In this document: positions 48,714-61,093 of the stretch, piece after piece
Layout of the letters: each line of letters starts with the position of its first letter
Position numbering within the stretch: position 1 is the first letter of the stretch
NCBI GenBank assembly: GCA_904066235.2
Contig: CAJFCV020000006.1
Coordinates: 6,262,001-6,326,000, forward strand
Source: Bursaphelenchus xylophilus
Lineage: Eukaryota; Nematoda; Chromadorea; Rhabditida; Aphelenchoididae
Length of the DNA: 64,000 nt
Direction of reading: 5' to 3'
Position numbers and translations under genes: made by a program
Notes under the pieces: model-generated
What the model was told of the DNA's origin: nothing
The model's input: only the letters and a program-made list of their open reading frames with translations
The model's database searches: none

Positions 48714-50223
48714 TCACTTGGATCTTCTCACATCTTGATAGGATTTAGATGTGCGGATTTGTTCTCTACTTCCTCCAGCCTCGAGTTCTTCTTTAGATTT
48801 TTTTCTTCTTCCCAGTAACCCTCTTTTTTTGTCATCTTCTTTGCTTCCTCTGATCATTGAAGCTGCATTATCTGATACTTCCCCAGATTGATTGGTGGCA
48901 TCTGCGCTGGTCGACTTGAGACTCTTTCGATGTTTTGTTTTCTGGGAATGCTTTGGTCTAAAACGGAAGGTTGAATGCGGCAAGCTCGGGTCCAATGAAC
49001 CCCGTCCATAAATATCGGCTTCAAATGGCGTTTTTATACAAACCGCCTACCCGAATTCAATCATATCTTTGAAGGACGGGATGTCAGCCACAAATTTTCC
49101 GTTTTGCCGTTTCTTGTTAGCCGCGAACAACTCGTTGAAATAGGGATCAGTGAGTAAAGCAGCTCCATGGTGCCGTTGTTTTGGATTGTAAACGAGAATC
49201 TTGGCCAGGAATTCAATGTTCTCTCGTGGACAGTTGAGAAGCTGAGATGACTTGATTAATTAATAGTCGGGCTGAACTTACATGATTGAATCCCCGTGGC
49301 TGAACGATCCCTCCATCGAGTCTTGTACAAGATCTCATGGCCAATAATTCTCCAGCGTCAGGAGATCCGAGGGCTTCAATTACAAGACGAAGTTGATGCT
49401 TGGAATCACGACCAGGAAGTAAAACGTGACCTCTTAGCATTTCTCCAAAGACACAACCAGCTGACCAGACATCGACCAATGGAGAATAAAAGACGGCATC
49501 AAGGAGAAGTTCTGGAGGACGATAAAAACGAGTCACCTGGTAGGCGGTCGATTCTACATTCGGCTTCATGACTTTGGCCGAGCCAAAATCTCCAATCTTC
49601 AGAATCCCTTGATCTGGATCGATCAGAATATTTTGGGGTTTAATGTCACGATGACAGATTCGTTTCTTCATCAGATAGTACAAACCATTGAACAACTGCC
49701 AAGTATATATCTTGATGTCCACAATGTTCAGATGTGGGGGTCCGAGGGATTTGATTTGCGAATGGAGCGTTGCCGGCATAAAGTCGAAGATCATACTTTC
49801 GCAAATCTGAAGTTATTTACAATCATTTACTATGTGCGTGATGATAATATATTATGTAATATTGTGTAAGTACTGATATACAATACTTACGCGACCATCT
49901 GGGGCTTTTGTTTTGAAGGAAAATAGGACTTGGACAATGTTGAGATGCTTTTCCTTGGAGAGTTCGAGGAGCATGATCACTTCGTAGTTCTTGTGGCCAT
50001 CTTGACCGGGATCCGGCCAAGTCTTTTTGACTGCAATCTCTCGTCGGGGAAGAGGTTCGACTAGGGTGCCACGGTAAACATTGCTGAATACTCCGGACGA
50101 ATGTAGTCTCAACTTGCACATTTTGACCTGAACTAAAAATTTTTTATTTAAAAAAATACTTACCGTTACCTGGGTTTGGGCAGGTAATTCGACCGCACTA
50201 TATTCATGAATGGTGGCAGCCAT
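48714..50223 (-). CDS. GSK3-like CMGC protein kinase
   Basis: Exons: 50223-50164, 50127-49891, 49806-49282, 49241-49051, 48957-48714; 418 residues. Gly loop is weakened (SSGVFSNVYRG, residues 30-40), ATP Lys54 in IAVKK, catalytic HRDIKPQN at 151-158, DFGSAK at 172-177, activation segment STAYQVTRFYRPPELL including the GSK3-type regulatory Tyr188. ELLLDAVFYSPLVDVWSAGC is CMGC-specific. The C-terminal tail after residue 337 is basic and Ser-rich (RGLLGRRKKSKEE, SYQDVRRSK). It resembles the divergent GSK3 relatives that nematodes have in number, not the canonical GSK3-beta orthologue. Substrates unknown. Confidence 0.88.
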
Positions 50224-50369
50224 GACTTTGGACTCAACCACACCACTCAGAACGGCTTCGGAATGGTGAATTGAACGGTGACATTCTCAGAATATTACAT
50301 TTTTAGTAAAGTTGTCTAAAACGTAAATTTCTGAAAAGAATTTTGTGTTTATGTAGATAAATTTAAAAC

Positions 50370-51254
50370 ATGAAACCGGTTTTAGAGTACTGTTTAACGC
50401 TCTTCCAAATATCACTATTGCTAACTGAACCAGTTAAGAATTTTTAACTTACAAAATATCCACTTGAAGCCGTAGAAGTTCAAGATAAAACTATACAAGC
50501 TAAAAAGTGTTTCCAGCTTTATGCCCTAAACCTGTTTTACGCCCTATTCCCGTTGTGTTCCAGAGGCCTGGCCAGAGAATCCTCAAATGGTGCTGTGTTT
50601 ATTCGGCTCATAAGGTTCTAAAGAAGATTGGATCCTGCTCCCCAGGTCCACCAGCAATTGAAGCATCAACGTAAGAAGTGTTGTGCTGAAATGTCATGAA
50701 ATGATTATATTGCGAAAAATTGTAGCGCATTTCCTGTCCACCAAATATGGCGCGTTTTTGTTCACGGAGAATACCGAACTGACATTGTCATTCCATATTT
50801 TGGAGTCCGGAACCAGCATGATTTTTAAATATCTCAACAAATACGTTAAAACGTATTTGTTGAGATATGCCCCGCTTAAATGTAGGAGCCCCAATAAAAG
50901 TGGTTTCATTGTAAGAAAAAACGGTAACCCTTTCTGTATTTTTTAGAAATTGGGGTCCTTGAAGGCACAAAGGGTTTCGCCTGGGACAGTAGCTCTTCAT
51001 CGTAATGGATTTCAAGTTCATACTGTCAATGTTAGATCAATCCAAACCGAGGGAAAATTGAAGCAATTCAAGAAATCGTTGGAAACGGAAGTGATCAGCA
51101 TGAATTCGACATCCCCCTATACACAACCGTTTGGGCGCTTCAGGATGAGATGGATCGACGATACTGGCAAGAATCATGGCCTCCGGTGGAGCGATCTTAC
51201 ACTGACCGGGCAATGGAAACCGTTATGATACACTCCATGATTTTTTGCATGTGA
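50370..51254 (+). CDS. Candidate small gene, about 151 residues, function unknown
   Basis: Proposed exons: 50370-50432, 50564-50670, 50886-50910, 50947-50988, 51036-51254; the phases of all four junctions fit. The last exon is the best-supported part (PLYTTVWALQDEMDRRYWQE, SWPPVERSYTDRAMETVM). The first exon would be a signal-like MKPVLEYCLTLFQISLLL and is the weakest part; the frame upstream of 50564 is also open. Exon 3 is only 25 nt. A second frame (50950-51228) is open across the last exons but has less protein-like composition. Family not recognised. Confidence 0.45.
50829..50868. repeat. Perfect 19-bp hairpin in an intron
   Basis: ATATCTCAACAAATACGTT (50829-50847) and its exact complement (50850-50868) are separated by two A residues. 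It lies 17 bases upstream of the 25-nt exon of the small gene at 50370-51254. Confidence 0.85.
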
Positions 51255-52728
51255 TTAGTGTAAATAAATTGAATTGAAAATTGGGTCCGTGATCTTGCAA
51301 GTAGGTATCTTGATTAGCTAAACTGTTAAGCGCTTCCAGATGATTACGAGAAACGCCCTGTAATGGTAAGTATATAAACAGTGAGTCTGAAAACGGCTTA
51401 CATGTTAACTACCGCTTTGTTTGTCTTGGGTTACAGGCCCTAATCCATCTTCTGTGAGCATCGACCTGAGTGTCTCAAGGGTAGAAAAAAGTGAATATTT
51501 TTTGCCCTAGGTTAAAGCGTTGAATGTCATCGTTGAGTATTTTTAAAACAAATTGTTCAACTCGCTAGCCTCTCAGAAACAAAGAGGCGCAAAATCCAAT
51601 TGGGAATTTTTAAAAAGCGCTTGCTAACTAGGGCGTAGAGCAAAAGTAGCAGCTAAAAAAGGTGATCCGACCACTTTTTTATGTTCTTTTTTAAATTTTA
51701 AAATGGTATATGTTTACAAGAAAAACCATGATGCGGGGTTTTACCGAGCCCTTGTTAAGCCGTGTCGGTGGTCAGTGTGGTTGTCTGGCCTAACTCTGGC
51801 GTCAAAAACATCTGGATAAACTTGTAGAATCGTTTACAGAGTACTTTGGACTTACACCTTGCCCTAGGTCACGAACAAGTTTTCTAGGTTTTTCCACCTA
51901 GGACTCATCGTGTTGACAGAACTGTAAGGCTTTTAGAGGGGCATACTAAACTAACTTATGAGCGAGCTGACCCAACCAAGGTGACTCCCATTCCCTGGAC
52001 AACTAGTTGGTCCCGTGTGCGTTCATAAGAAACCACAATTTACTTTAATCTGTAAAAAAATGCAAAAATCACATAAAATACACATTTTTTATAAAGAAAT
52101 AAGGATGTTGAGGATATTTGGAAGAATTTCAGAAATCAGCCGGCATCTGCCAATTGTAGTTTCTATGGACCGTTGCCATTTTTTAACTGTTATATGAGAT
52201 GACGGATTATGCAGATTTTCTGGGGAAGCCCGCGAAAATTAAAATTCAAAAATAATGAAAGCTGGGACCCTTTAAATAGTATTGCAATTTCTTTCGTTAT
52301 TTTAGTGGCTTCGTTTGTCAAAAGATCGGTAAATGATAATCTTATCTGTTACACTCTCCCATTACTCCATGATGAGGGCTCTTTTCTATGAAGTGGCTGG
52401 TTAAAATCGGGTCAAAACGTTCCCAAAACGGCCGTTCTGCCTGCAAACAATCAGAGGGAACAGAAGTCATTTCTTTGCTCCCGGTCTTCTATTTTCCTCT
52501 AAAATTTTCAACTTTTGCCTAAATTTTTCAACAGAATTAATTAATGTTCTTATCAGTGTTATCAAATCGTAGTAATTGTCACGTATCTTCGATTTTTGTC
52601 AAAAATTCCGCTTTTAAGACCCGGTATAAGAAGATTATTGGCCGCTAAAAGCCATAAAAGGTGTTGTAATTGAACTTGTTATATCAGCGCACATTGTCCA
52701 TTGACTTGTCCTTTTCAACTTGTAATCA
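51255..52728. other. 1.5-kb intergenic region
   Basis: No gene, strong repeat or paired inverted repeat recognised. The short frames here lack coding character. It should contain the promoter of the MFS transporter. Confidence 0.4.
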
Positions 52729-55301
52729 ATGTCTTCAGACGGGCGTACCCGTTACTCAACTATGGAATTACCAGTGGAAGAGAAGCCCCCTCCTTCAACG
52801 ACCATGGGAAAAGTCTGGGCCGAAGTCCAGAGATGGCAGATCAGAATGGAACTGGTCATCTTGGCCATCTCGATTTGTGATACGGCCAGAGTTGTAATTA
52901 CTCCGACCTTAATGTTGAAGAAGGTCAAAAGAGCCTACAACGCATCGGAATATGAGCCCGATCCAGATCTCTACGAAAAATGGTACAACAAACAGATGGT
53001 TGTGTGGGATCAGAACTACACTTATGTCAACATGCCCCTGGCTATCGCGGCCACCATCTTCTTTGGTAAGACCTTTAATATATACATGTTAGATTTACTT
53101 ATCTTGATCACTTTGTCATTTAAATATTTAAGGAGCTTATAGTGACCGTCGTGGAAGAAAAGTACCCATGATTCTGGGGCTTCTGGGTATGTTGTTTGGG
53201 AATTTGTTTTACCTTTTGGTTTGGTGGCCGACTACAGATTGGGCACTTCAATGGATCTTCCTGGCAGGTGTTCTTAATGGAGTTACTGGCGGTTTCAGAA
53301 TGGTGACTGGATCTGTTAATGCTTATTTATCCGATCAATTCAAGGTCAAGAAGACTGTAAGCATCTGATGAATATAACTTTTTTAGTCTTTGGCCAAATT
53401 CTAAGCTTCCTTTTTCCCTGAATCCTCAGAATCTCCCGTTTTGTTTAATACCAAACATGCTACACATATAGTTCTCGACAATTAAAAGTGAATTCTCGAT
53501 TCAGAGCCCAATATTGCCTTAGGCAAAAGGTGTTCCCTCAGACCTCTTCGGTACCTAACGCCAATGCCAAATTTTCATACCTATGGACTTTAAATGCACT
53601 GTGAAACGGCTTTTAATTGTCGACTACTATACATGGATTTAGTCCATAGATATTGGTTTTATTTAGGGTTGTTTGACCGAATTTTTCAAAATGTCGTCAA
53701 ATTGCTGTCATTTTGGCTGAACAGAAAATTCTGATATACGAATCTTCCAAAGGCGAGTTTCACGTAGACTGTGAAAGTTACCGCTAATTAGTCGTACATA
53801 GTTTTACTGCTTACTTTGTCGGTCGTCTTGACAAGATGGAGCAATGTACCCCTTAAAAAGAAAAGAAATTTGGCCGAATACTAAAATAAGTTAGCCACTT
53901 CAAATTCGTCCTGAAAGAGCACCCTGTATATACACATTTCCTATTATAACTCTGCTTTCTTTTTTCAGCTCTCCTTCCGTATGATAATCACCTATACTAT
54001 CCTGAATGTAGGTGATTTAATTGGATCGCAGATGACCAAGTTTATCAGTCGGCAATGGAATGAGATCGTGGCCGCCTTTATAATGCAGGCAATTAATCTC
54101 ATCGTGATATGTTATGTAATCTTCATCGTGAAGCCGGTCGGGGAAAGAGATGACAGTAAACAAAGTATAGTGACTATTGGCAAAGACGCCTTACGTTCTG
54201 TGTGGTTGTCTGCTAAAGTGGTAATCAGACCCCGAGAGAATGGCTGCAGAGCTCTATTACTGTTAACCTTCTTCTGCGCGTTGGTTAATCGAGTAGCCTT
54301 CAGTGAAGAAAAGGCCTTGATTGGGACGTATACCAAACTGAAACCCTTTGAATGGACCACTTCGGACTTTGCTCAATACAAATCCTACAGACCGTTTACT
54401 CGTAAGTTGAGATTCTTTTAATTGAAAATGCTTACAGAAATCCTCGGTTTAATATTTGGATTGGTGGTCTTGAAGAAACTGCTCAAACTTCGGGATACCA
54501 CAATTTTGATTCTGGCGACGATATCTATGGGACTGGACAGTTTGTTGATTGGATTAGCCACCTCTTCCTTGCTGATTTACCTCTCAATGATTGCCGGATT
54601 CCTCCATGCCTTGACTAATCCTCTCCTTTATACCCTCTACAGTTGTTTGGTTGAACCGAATGAGGTTTGTTTTCCTATATTTCCAATTGGGGAAGAAGAC
54701 AAAAGGGGAACAGAAATTTACTTTTTTCTTGCACACTAGGAAGGGGATATGGCATATCAGAACGTGGAGTTACGGCACTGTATGACTATAACTGTACGCA
54801 AGGAATGCCGTCAATTCTGATTTGAAATCAGCACCATCGGAACCCCCTGAATCGATTTTTTGTGAAAAAATTCAAAGAATTACTACTTTACAGTACGACT
54901 TAAAAAAGCTAGGAAAAGGTAACGATCAAAAAAATGAATGTCATTTTCGAAACCTGATGTTTTATCCATTTATGTGCAGGAAAAAAGTATTTTTCAGTTT
55001 CCTCAAGTGACGACTTTCAATAACTTCCTGATTATGTTCATCTCTTATAATTGCATTTAGACTGGTCGGGTGTATGCGATGGACTCCATCTTGCACAATA
55101 TTGGCTATTTCATCAAGACAGCCGTCCTCCAGAACGTGTATATTCACACGGTTAACTGGTATCAAGTAAGTTAAAGCATGCAAAACAACATTTTTCCAGG
55201 GCTTTATCTGGTTGTTACTTTCCTCGATGGCTGTGGTATCGGCCTCCGTCCTAACAGTAATTCATTTTGTTTCTAAACGCCGCGGTGTCGGCGAAGATTA
55301 A
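52729..55301 (+). CDS. MFS transporter, SLC46 (folate/heme transporter)-like
   Basis: Six exons: 52729-53065, 53133-53356, 53969-54401, 54438-54664, 55061-55165, 55200-55301; 475 residues and about 12 hydrophobic segments. After TM1 a long extracellular loop with sites for N-glycosylation (KRAYNAS, WDQNYTY); the TM2-3 loop has the MFS signature SDRRGRKVP; TM4-5 has GVTGGFRMVTGSVNAYLSDQ. This layout fits the SLC46 family (proton-coupled folate transporter and relatives) better than sugar transporters. Substrate unknown. Cytosolic C-terminus SKRRGVGED. The 612-bp intron 53357-53968 contains a decayed foldback element; the 396-bp intron 54665-55060 is also longer than normal. Confidence 0.85.
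53385..53935. mobile_element. Decayed foldback element in the MFS transporter intron
   Basis: tttggccaaattctaagctt, then ccctgaatc and ttgtttaataccaaacatg, is a diverged copy of the terminal repeat of the element at 36702-37557; the other end (ttggccgaatactaaaataa to gcaccctgta) is its inverted counterpart. The left terminus is eroded. Confidence 0.6.
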
Positions 55302-55429
55302 TCCCAGAATGACCTCAATACTTTTATTCTCTCAAAATATGCTTAAATATATGGCGTCAGCATTGAATATTTACCCGTGATGTTGTCATCTTCGTTTTAG
55401 AGTCTTGTTTTGAATAATCAAACATAAAA

Positions 55430-57975
55430 TTATTTTCCAATCCATCCCACGACTTTGTTCCAGAGAGCTGTCTTGGCTCCAGAAATGAACTCATCTCGAG
55501 TGAATTGATCCAAAATGGACGGCTCGATGTTGGAGCGATCGATGAAGGGGAAAGTCCTCTTGATCAGCGTCGATTCTGGACACAAGGCAGACTCATTGTG
55601 GTGTCCTCTTCTTAACGAACACAACAATTCATCTCTACATTTGGCGTCACAAGGATAGTCATCTCGGCGGGCATAGTTCCTGTAAAACTTGTATAATTTT
55701 AAAGGCTCAACATACTTTAAGAACTTTTTGTACAAGACGTCATCCCCTCGGATTCTCTCGCCTAAGGTACTCCAACTGGAAGCCGACAGGTCGGGAAGAT
55801 TGTATTCGGCCTGAAATCAGGGTTGACGGAATGACAACAGTCTTCTCCATAACTTACTTTGGCGGAATACAGTAACTCCCACTCTGGATTCGGATATGGT
55901 TGAGGTCTACTCAGATTCAAGAAGTAAGTTTTATAATCCAGAATTTCCTAAAATACAGATTCATACATTGAATACGACCTTACATAAGTGCTGTGTTCGT
56001 AATTCCCATCAACTTCGTATATCCGATACGCAGGATTTACAGATTCAAAAGTAGTTACACTTGGTGCTGAATAAAGAACATTGGTGGGACGAGAATGGAA
56101 GTTATTCATGTTCTCATAGAAGACCGTGAAGGAATCCGTGTGGACATGACCGAAAAACTGAGCGCGAATGGTATACTCGAATCGGTTGACAATTCTATAA
56201 TAATTTCGAGCCCATCCTTCCAAACATTCCCCATCTCCAGGGGGAATGTGAGCCATAATATGAACAACAACTCCTTGTTCTTCGGCCTCTTTTAATTCTT
56301 CGATCAGCCATTGCAAAGCACTATCTGGATCTGTTTGATTCAGATAAAGGAAACTAAAAATAGTTTACAATACAGGGAACTCGGATTTACTTTTAAGTAA
56401 ATATATTTACGTTTATTTACTTACATAAACACCAGTTAAATATAAATAAATAAACGCAAATACGTAAATTCGTGTGAAAAAGGAATGAAATCATTTTAAT
56501 AAAAATCAATTTTAACATTAAGCTTTGGCGGGAATCTCAAAATTTGAATAAAAAACTTACAAATTAGTTGTCTCGCAGAAGTTGGTGTTCAAATTGATTA
56601 ACTTCAGTTTGTCTGTCAATTTCACACTAAAAGATCCTCTGAAATTGGCCGAGGCGATCTGCTCTGGTGGAATCCATCTCTCTCCAGCATCTGTCAACGC
56701 TTTGTAAATCCAGTCCGGCCAGAAACGAGAAGGCATTGTGTGAGGAGCAAAGGAATTCACGGGGACTCCTTCATGATTTCCTACTCCCCAGAAGACTGGA
56801 GTGTCGGGAAAGTAAGTATTGATGAGCTGGGTGAGATTGGAGATGACGTAGAGATGGCTGTCCTTGTTGTATACCCAGTCATTGTGAGGCATGTAATCAC
56901 CAGTCAACATAATGTAATCAATCTTCTTGTCTGAGTCTGTCTAAACGTAGATCCACTATATAAATTTTATTTGAGTCAAGTGTGAATTGTAATATAGGTT
57001 GTTACATACCATATGAGTCCCTGCAATATGTGCAAACATGCTCTCCACGGTCCTTAAAGGAATGTCACAAGCAGCCAGTGTCCCCCAATATCCCGCTGAT
57101 TTCTTAGGGACTGGGACTGGAGCCCCTTGACAACAGACCGGCTTCCCACAATCGGCTTCTGTCCCATTCTCATATTCGAAATCAAAATGAAGATCGGAGA
57201 CTTGTAATACTCGGAAGATGGGGCGATTCTCTTGGTCGGCTTGTTTCGCTGGTCGATCCTTGAAGATATCTGGTTTGGGAGGGAGGTTTAGAGTCCAATT
57301 TCCATCAAATGGATTGTTGGGGATTCCACATTCATCGAGCATTAGACCACAGAATTGTCTCGGAGATAAGACCATCTGCTCCAGGACGTAAAGGAATTGT
57401 TCCTGCAAAAGTCATGAAGGCAATAGGGACTGCACCCACTCTGAACTGGGATGTTAATCCTTTGCATATTTGGGTATTCTGGTTTGCAAATTCTTTACAA
57501 AAATATTCAGCGGCCCTTATGATCTTGTCTGAGGTGCTGTTTCGTTCAAATAGGAATCTGAAAGTACCGTATGAGCTTAGACTTTCAAAAATTTGCCCTT
57601 GAGAAAAACAAAAAAATATTTGGGATTTTTAATTTTAGGCACAAAGCATGTGTTTTGTAACGTCCCGACGACAATTCGAATTCTGCTTGGTTACGAAAAA
57701 TATGAATTTATAAATTCAGAAATAAGCTTCTAAGTAAACGTCGGAATCATAGTTCGAAATGTCAATAAAAGGAGAGTTAAACCATCAGATTACCTGAGAA
57801 CTTCGACGCCTCCTCGGCAAGCCATACACTTCCAGCTAAATCCCTTCTCTTTAGATTCATTTGACCTGTCTGGAGCACCTAAAATACATTTAAGTAGCTA
57901 AAATCTTTATTTCTCTCACTTACACTGGACATAAGAAGCGTGAAAAAGAAGAACGAAGAAGATAAACCTGATCAT
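55430..57975 (-). CDS. asm: Acid sphingomyelinase (sphingomyelin phosphodiesterase)
   Basis: Eight exons: 57975-57924, 57878-57794, 57557-57440, 57402-57010, 56940-56561, 56353-55984, 55947-55858, 55810-55430; 622 residues. Signal peptide (MIRFIFFVLLFHASYVQC), saposin-B domain about 30-110 with its Cys pattern, then a binuclear-metal phosphoesterase: VSDLHFDFEY, LTGDYMPHNDW, WGVGNHEGVP, HIMAHIPPGD, FGHVHTDSF. All metal ligands are visible, as is the family signature NFFLYLNQTDP, which crosses the exon 5-6 junction and confirms it. Cleaves sphingomyelin to ceramide in lysosomes or outside the cell. C. elegans has three asm genes; which one matches is not decided. Intron 3 is only 37 bp. Confidence 0.95.
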
Positions 57976-58836
57976 TGCGAGTTGGAGATCCTACTGATTA
58001 ATCTCATAGTCTCGAAATCCCTCTTTGATTAATCCCCGTGATTAATTCGAGAGAGACTGATGATAAATGTGATTGGGAGAACCACGTTCAAGTTGGACCC
58101 CGAGAGTGTTTGAATTCGAATTCGGATCCTAGTTCCGGTTAGGGAATCCGCGAAATCCGTGGGAGTCCGCGAAAGGGGTCCCAGAATCCTTTTTCAGAAA
58201 ACGTTCCGAATAAGAAGAACGCGTCTTTATTCGGGAAAAAACGTGTTTGGATCAATCTTCTTGACGTTGAGACGCTTTTTTTGAGGTGCGAGCTTCCCGA
58301 GGACATAGGATTTTTAACCCACTGGTTTTATTTTGCTATGCCATAGCAAATTACGTGCTCGTGCCGGGTTTGATTTTCTTTGGCTCGGGGTGCCCTAGTT
58401 TCAGCCTTATGCCCTGAGGTAAAAATTCCATATTCGAATTCTACAGGTTGTGTTAAGGTATGTTCAGGTATGATATGCAAAAAGTTTCTGGAAAACTCCG
58501 CTTTTGGGTGATGCCGCTAACTTTTGTGCCTCTTTGGTACGTGAAACAACCCCCACTAAGATATAGCTTTAAAATATGACAATATAGCTCGATTAAATAT
58601 GAAAATAATAGTATTTATTTTATACATTTGCATCTTAGAATCTGAATACTCGTTCACTGGGGGTAATATGTAGGAATGGCTCGAGGGACCTTGCATTTAG
58701 AAATTAAAAAAATATTGGAATTACTTTCAAAGGCAAGGCTTAACAAAAGAAGTTACATATGTACATACTTAGTATTACAACTATCGATCAAGATAGATCT
58801 ATTATTGTCAAATAATGCCCCGAGGACAGACTCGTT
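57976..58836. other. Intergenic region between sphingomyelinase and AMPK-gamma genes
   Basis: About 860 bp: the sphingomyelinase promoter side (57976-58250) and the 3' side of the AMPK-gamma gene. No reading frame or repeat recognised. Confidence 0.4.
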
Positions 58837-61093
58837 CTAATTGTCCCCACTAATCCTGTCGGAATTGGCCAAGAAGTCAATAATATCTGCATATGAAACT
58901 ACTCCTAACAACCGATTGGCCCGACAAATAAGAACACATTGATGCTGAGAGGCCGTCAGACGAAGAATTGCAGAGAAGATGGACTCATTCGGCTCAATTA
59001 GCATATCCAAATTTGTGGGATCAATCAGATCCTGAAAGATACGATCACTATTTCAGTTGTAGACATTACACTGTAATGTGTTTTCAAGGGATCAAAGCCC
59101 ATTCCCTACCTTTACTTTCATTTCGAGAATCTCGTCTATTCCATCTTCCCCTTTCTCGGCAACGGCTGCCAGAACATCGTATTTGCAGAAGACCCCACTG
59201 ATCGTATCAGTTGAGTCTAACAAGGGAAGGCAGGCCACCTTCTTTTCCAGGATAATGTCGATGGCGTCCGAACATTTTGTGTCTTCCGGGATCTACAATC
59301 AATAACAATATTGATTATATTACACGATGATTCATCCACATACCGTGGCTAATCCACTCCATTTTCCCAATTTGACCTCATCCAGAGTGATTTTGGCGAG
59401 ATTGGGAGAGAGACAGCACTTAGTCTGGACTAGTTTGATGATCTCCAAGAAGACGGGCCGCAGAGAGAGAAGACAGAAAAGTTCGTTCGTTCTCAGAATC
59501 CCTTTCACCTCCATTATGGGGATCCTGTGGACGTGATTGATTCGGAATTGCCGAGCCAAATCCCAGACTCTGTAATGGTGTAATGTAGTTTGTTTCTGGT
59601 CTTACGAGATCTCTGAACTGGCTGTCACCAGTCTTTTGTTAGATTGGATTGTTTCGGAGAACTTGGCCACCGTTTGGTCCCCCAGATCCGGATCGCTCTT
59701 TCTTTTTTGCAAACAAAACAAAAAGTCGGATATGGTGAAGATATTGTAACTCCCATCTGAAAGTAGTTTCTGTAATACTGGCTGCTTTAAACCGGTATGC
59801 AACAATCTTTTCTTTTTTGTGTAATAAGTAAGTGCAAATGGAGCGGACCTTGTTACGGTTAACGAGTAGTCTTGTTTGCAAAGATTACCTTGATTGCTGA
59901 CCATTGCAGCCCGATGAGTGGTTGACTGAGCGCACATCGCATGAATTGTTTTCCTGATAGTTAACCCCGAGTCGATGGTAAATAAGATTCCATGGCTGGG
60001 TGTAATGTCATATGCAGTGAAGGATTGCAAGTAGTTCTTGTAGGCCGATCTCTGATGTTTTTCTGAAAGTATTTGTCTCAGAAAGCGGATATTCAATCAG
60101 TTGTCAATGATAAGCAGATGTTTTCGGGCATGGGGAATGTTGATAAAGGTCATATGTCTACAGATCGTAACGGGAAAGCAAAAAGTTAAACTCCATTTTT
60201 CAAAACGAATGTCTTCCGTTGACTGCCTTTATGGGACTGAACTTACTGAATGCTCCAACGATCTCGAACGATCTGTCCACGTTCTTACGCAAAATGGCGT
60301 AATTCTGAAGAACAAGGTGAAGATGAGGGGTGAAGGTCCGACTTACGGCTTTCCTGAGGGTTCTCTCATCCACGGACATTCGTCTTCCACTGATTCCACA
60401 AGTCTCGAAGTCATCGTCCGAGAAATGCTCGTCATCGAATTGGGAATCGGTACTTATTTTTCTCCAGGACAAGTCATCTGGTGTGGGCAGTGTCATCTTC
60501 ATCATGGGTCTCGGTTTGGAAACTGGCATCTGCAGGAGACATAACATTAGAAAAGAGCAGCTCCGATGATTATAAACACAGAATACCCACTCTGGAATTA
60601 ATTGTAGATCTCCTCGGTCGAATCTCGGCCTGGAATCCAGAAGAAGATCTTCTGGATTGTGGATCCCCGGTGCTCGAGACAGCCGAATCGGTGGTCGTAG
60701 CACTCGAAGAACTGAGATCTCGAAGCGGCTCGTTCTCAGGGACCCCACAAATACTCCGTTTGTGCCCGACTACCGTAATCTCGTCGAGGGGATCCATGCG
60801 GGCAGAGAGAGTCCCCATCATCCCTTCGATCACGTCCACACCGACCTCGGGCGGAGAACCTCCGAAGGTGGAGCGACTGGCTTCGGACGAATCTTCAGAA
60901 GGCTCGGTGCCGGAGGTGGCCCCGGAAGTGGGCCGTGATGTCGAGGGTTCGGGGCTGCAGGGCCGGGGATCGGACGAACGGCGACGGGGCCTCAGCCGCG
61001 ACCAGAATGCCTTCAGCTTAGCGGCCGGCCGCGGAGAGTGCGAGGTATTGGCGGAGTCGGAGATGGCTAGCGACAACGTGATTGGATGCGATA
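58837..61093 (-). CDS. aakg: AMP-activated protein kinase gamma subunit (CBS-domain), 5' end not found
   Basis: Exons: 61093-60591, 60529-60347, 60304-60247, 60062-59889, 59756-59606, 59569-59344, 59292-59110, 59031-58837; about 557 residues. The N-terminal third is basic, Ser/Pro-rich and low-complexity (RPAAKLKAFWSRLRPRRRSS). The gamma core starts near FEIVGAFKKHQRSAYKNYLQ, followed by SFTAYDITPSHGI of CBS1; later CBS segments include YNIFTISDFLFCLQKRK, INHVHRIPIMEV and ILRLTASQHQCVLICRANR. It senses AMP/ADP/ATP for the kinase. Several usual nucleotide-contact positions look altered, so it is a divergent paralogue of the type nematodes have in several copies. The first exon here begins at an acceptor without an ATG, so an upstream exon is missing. 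Confidence 0.85.
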
